Positions 34,524-35,090 of a stretch of 35,090 bases of DNA are shown piece by piece (the stretch's first letter is position 1; every line of letters begins with the position of its first letter). The stretch is from an uncultured Bacteroidales bacterium. Lineage in GTDB: Bacteria; Bacteroidota; Bacteroidia; Bacteroidales; Marinilabiliaceae. The notes below the pieces were generated by a model. It saw nothing but the letters and a program-made list of their open reading frames with translations. It ran no database searches and was not told the origin of the DNA. The stretch lies in NCBI GenBank assembly GCA_934717675.1, contig CAKUYZ010000013.1:1-35090 (forward strand), given 5' to 3'. The position numbers were made by a program, and so were the translations under genes.

Positions 34524-35090
34524 CTATTTTCTGTACTCTTCTTCGAAAAGGTTGTATAGGGATGTGTCTGAAGAGCCAATGGTATTCATCTCTTCTGAAG
34601 ATATGGATCCGTTAAGACCAAGGAAATAGGGCGCTTCTGGACTTATTTCAAAGGCTCTCCCCCTGTATAAGTCTTTTACAGGCGCAATGTGACTGTGGTT
34701 TACTCGGTTCGACTTGCCATAGTAGTCGCCCGGATATAACTCTTCACAGTGCAAGCCCCTTATCTCTGGCAGTGACGGGTGGTGAACTCTGGCCATAACA
34801 CCTCGGTAGACGTTTGAACACCGGTGCTCTCTCCATCTGCGCCTCTTCTTTTCGAAGTTCTTAGACCTTTGCTCAATTTGTATCTGCGCATGCTCAATTG
34901 GTGTTTTACCGTCTTGCACCAACTCTACACAAATTGAGTAATCCATCCAGTGGTGCTGGTTTCTTGTCTTGCCGCTTAATCTGGTGATTCTCTTTTCAGT
35001 AGTGGTGGCTTTGAGATTTCCTCCTACTCTGTGATTTAGAACATTGCCCGATAAGCCATTGGGAACTACCCCCCGTGCGCAAGGCTGCGT
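34524..35090 (-). CDS. Unknown protein, 5' end uncertain (possibly beyond the window)
   Basis: I do not recognise this protein. From the first ATG in the window (34946) it has 140 residues, rich in Arg, Glu and His, with no signal peptide or membrane segment: KNFEKKRRRWREHRCSNVYR, VHHPSLPEIRGLHCEELYPG, NRVNHSHIAPVKDLYRG. The same frame stays open upstream for 48 more codons to the right window edge and contains no ATG, GTG or TTG, so the gene probably starts outside the window. It is AT-richer than most of the window. The stop is two bases before the barrel gene, which links it to the envelope operon. Coordinates are given to the edge; the true start is unknown. Confidence 0.55.
   Translation of the reverse strand, partial: TQPCARGVVPNGLSGNVLNHRVGGNLKATTTEKRITRLSGKTRNQHHWMDYSICVELVQDGKTPIEHAQIQIEQRSKNFEKKRRRWREHRCSNVYRGVMARVHHPSLPEIRGLHCEELYPGDYYGKSNRVNHSHIAPVKDLYRGRAFEISPEAPYFLGLNGSISSEEMNTIGSSDTSLYNLFEEEYRK

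Overview
The window is a chromosomal segment of a GC-rich member of the phylum Bacteroidota, most likely order Bacteroidales. The evidence is a type IX secretion cluster (porU, porV, gldJ), a Bacteroidota-type arginine operon (argR, GNAT, argG, argC, argD), DUF5683 and DUF4249 proteins, a CarboxypepD_reg/TonB-dependent receptor, and several promoters of the Bacteroidota form TTG-N19/20-TAnnTTTG. Nearly every intergenic region is short. Third codon positions are strongly G/C-biased, which creates many long open antisense frames that are not genes. Family and species cannot be decided from this sequence alone.

Layout. (1) 1-5786: C-terminal part of porU, then porV, ispF and gldJ: outer-membrane T9SS parts plus one isoprenoid gene. 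(2) 5809-7754: rpmE2 (L31 type B) between two strong terminators, then the tRNA methylthiotransferase mtaB. (3) 7817-10371: lysC-lysA behind a textbook promoter. (4) 10551-12137: a CAU-anticodon tRNA with its own promoter and terminator and a one-base D-arm insertion, followed by a SAM methyltransferase and a HAD phosphatase. (5) 12182-15257: rplM-rpsI and rpsB-tsf with structured leaders. (6) 15258-18835: an AT-richer non-coding region, then parA-parB-DUF5683-comB. (7) 18956-23741: argR-GNAT-argG-argC-argD, headed by two ARG boxes spaced exactly as in E. coli operators and overlapping the argR start. (8) 23831-25841: an AT-rich type II restriction-modification pair (HindVP-like endonuclease and C5-cytosine methyltransferase), the clearest acquired island here. 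(9) 25848-28715: a divergent pair, MBL-fold exported protein (-) and HxlR regulator (+), with dyad operators between them, then two minus-strand OmpA-domain envelope proteins. (10) 28914-30452: ahcY. (11) 30474-35090 (-): an envelope operon of an unknown protein open to the window edge, an outer-membrane beta-barrel, a TonB-dependent receptor and a DUF4249 lipoprotein.

How the parts fit. PorU and PorV act together at the outer membrane, where PorU cleaves the T9SS sorting domain and PorV shuttles cargo; GldJ is a lipoprotein of the gliding/T9SS apparatus. lysC and lysA supply the first and last steps of lysine/DAP synthesis. The arg operon covers the regulator, a probable first acyl-transfer step, the reductase, the aminotransferase and argininosuccinate synthase; the kinase, transcarbamylase, deacylase and lyase are not in this window. 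No complete novel system is evident. The most checkable new observations are the tandem ARG boxes, the dyads between the HxlR gene and a metallo-beta-lactamase-fold protein with degraded metal ligands, the inserted base in the tRNA D-arm, and gldJ in a probable Bacteroidales genome.
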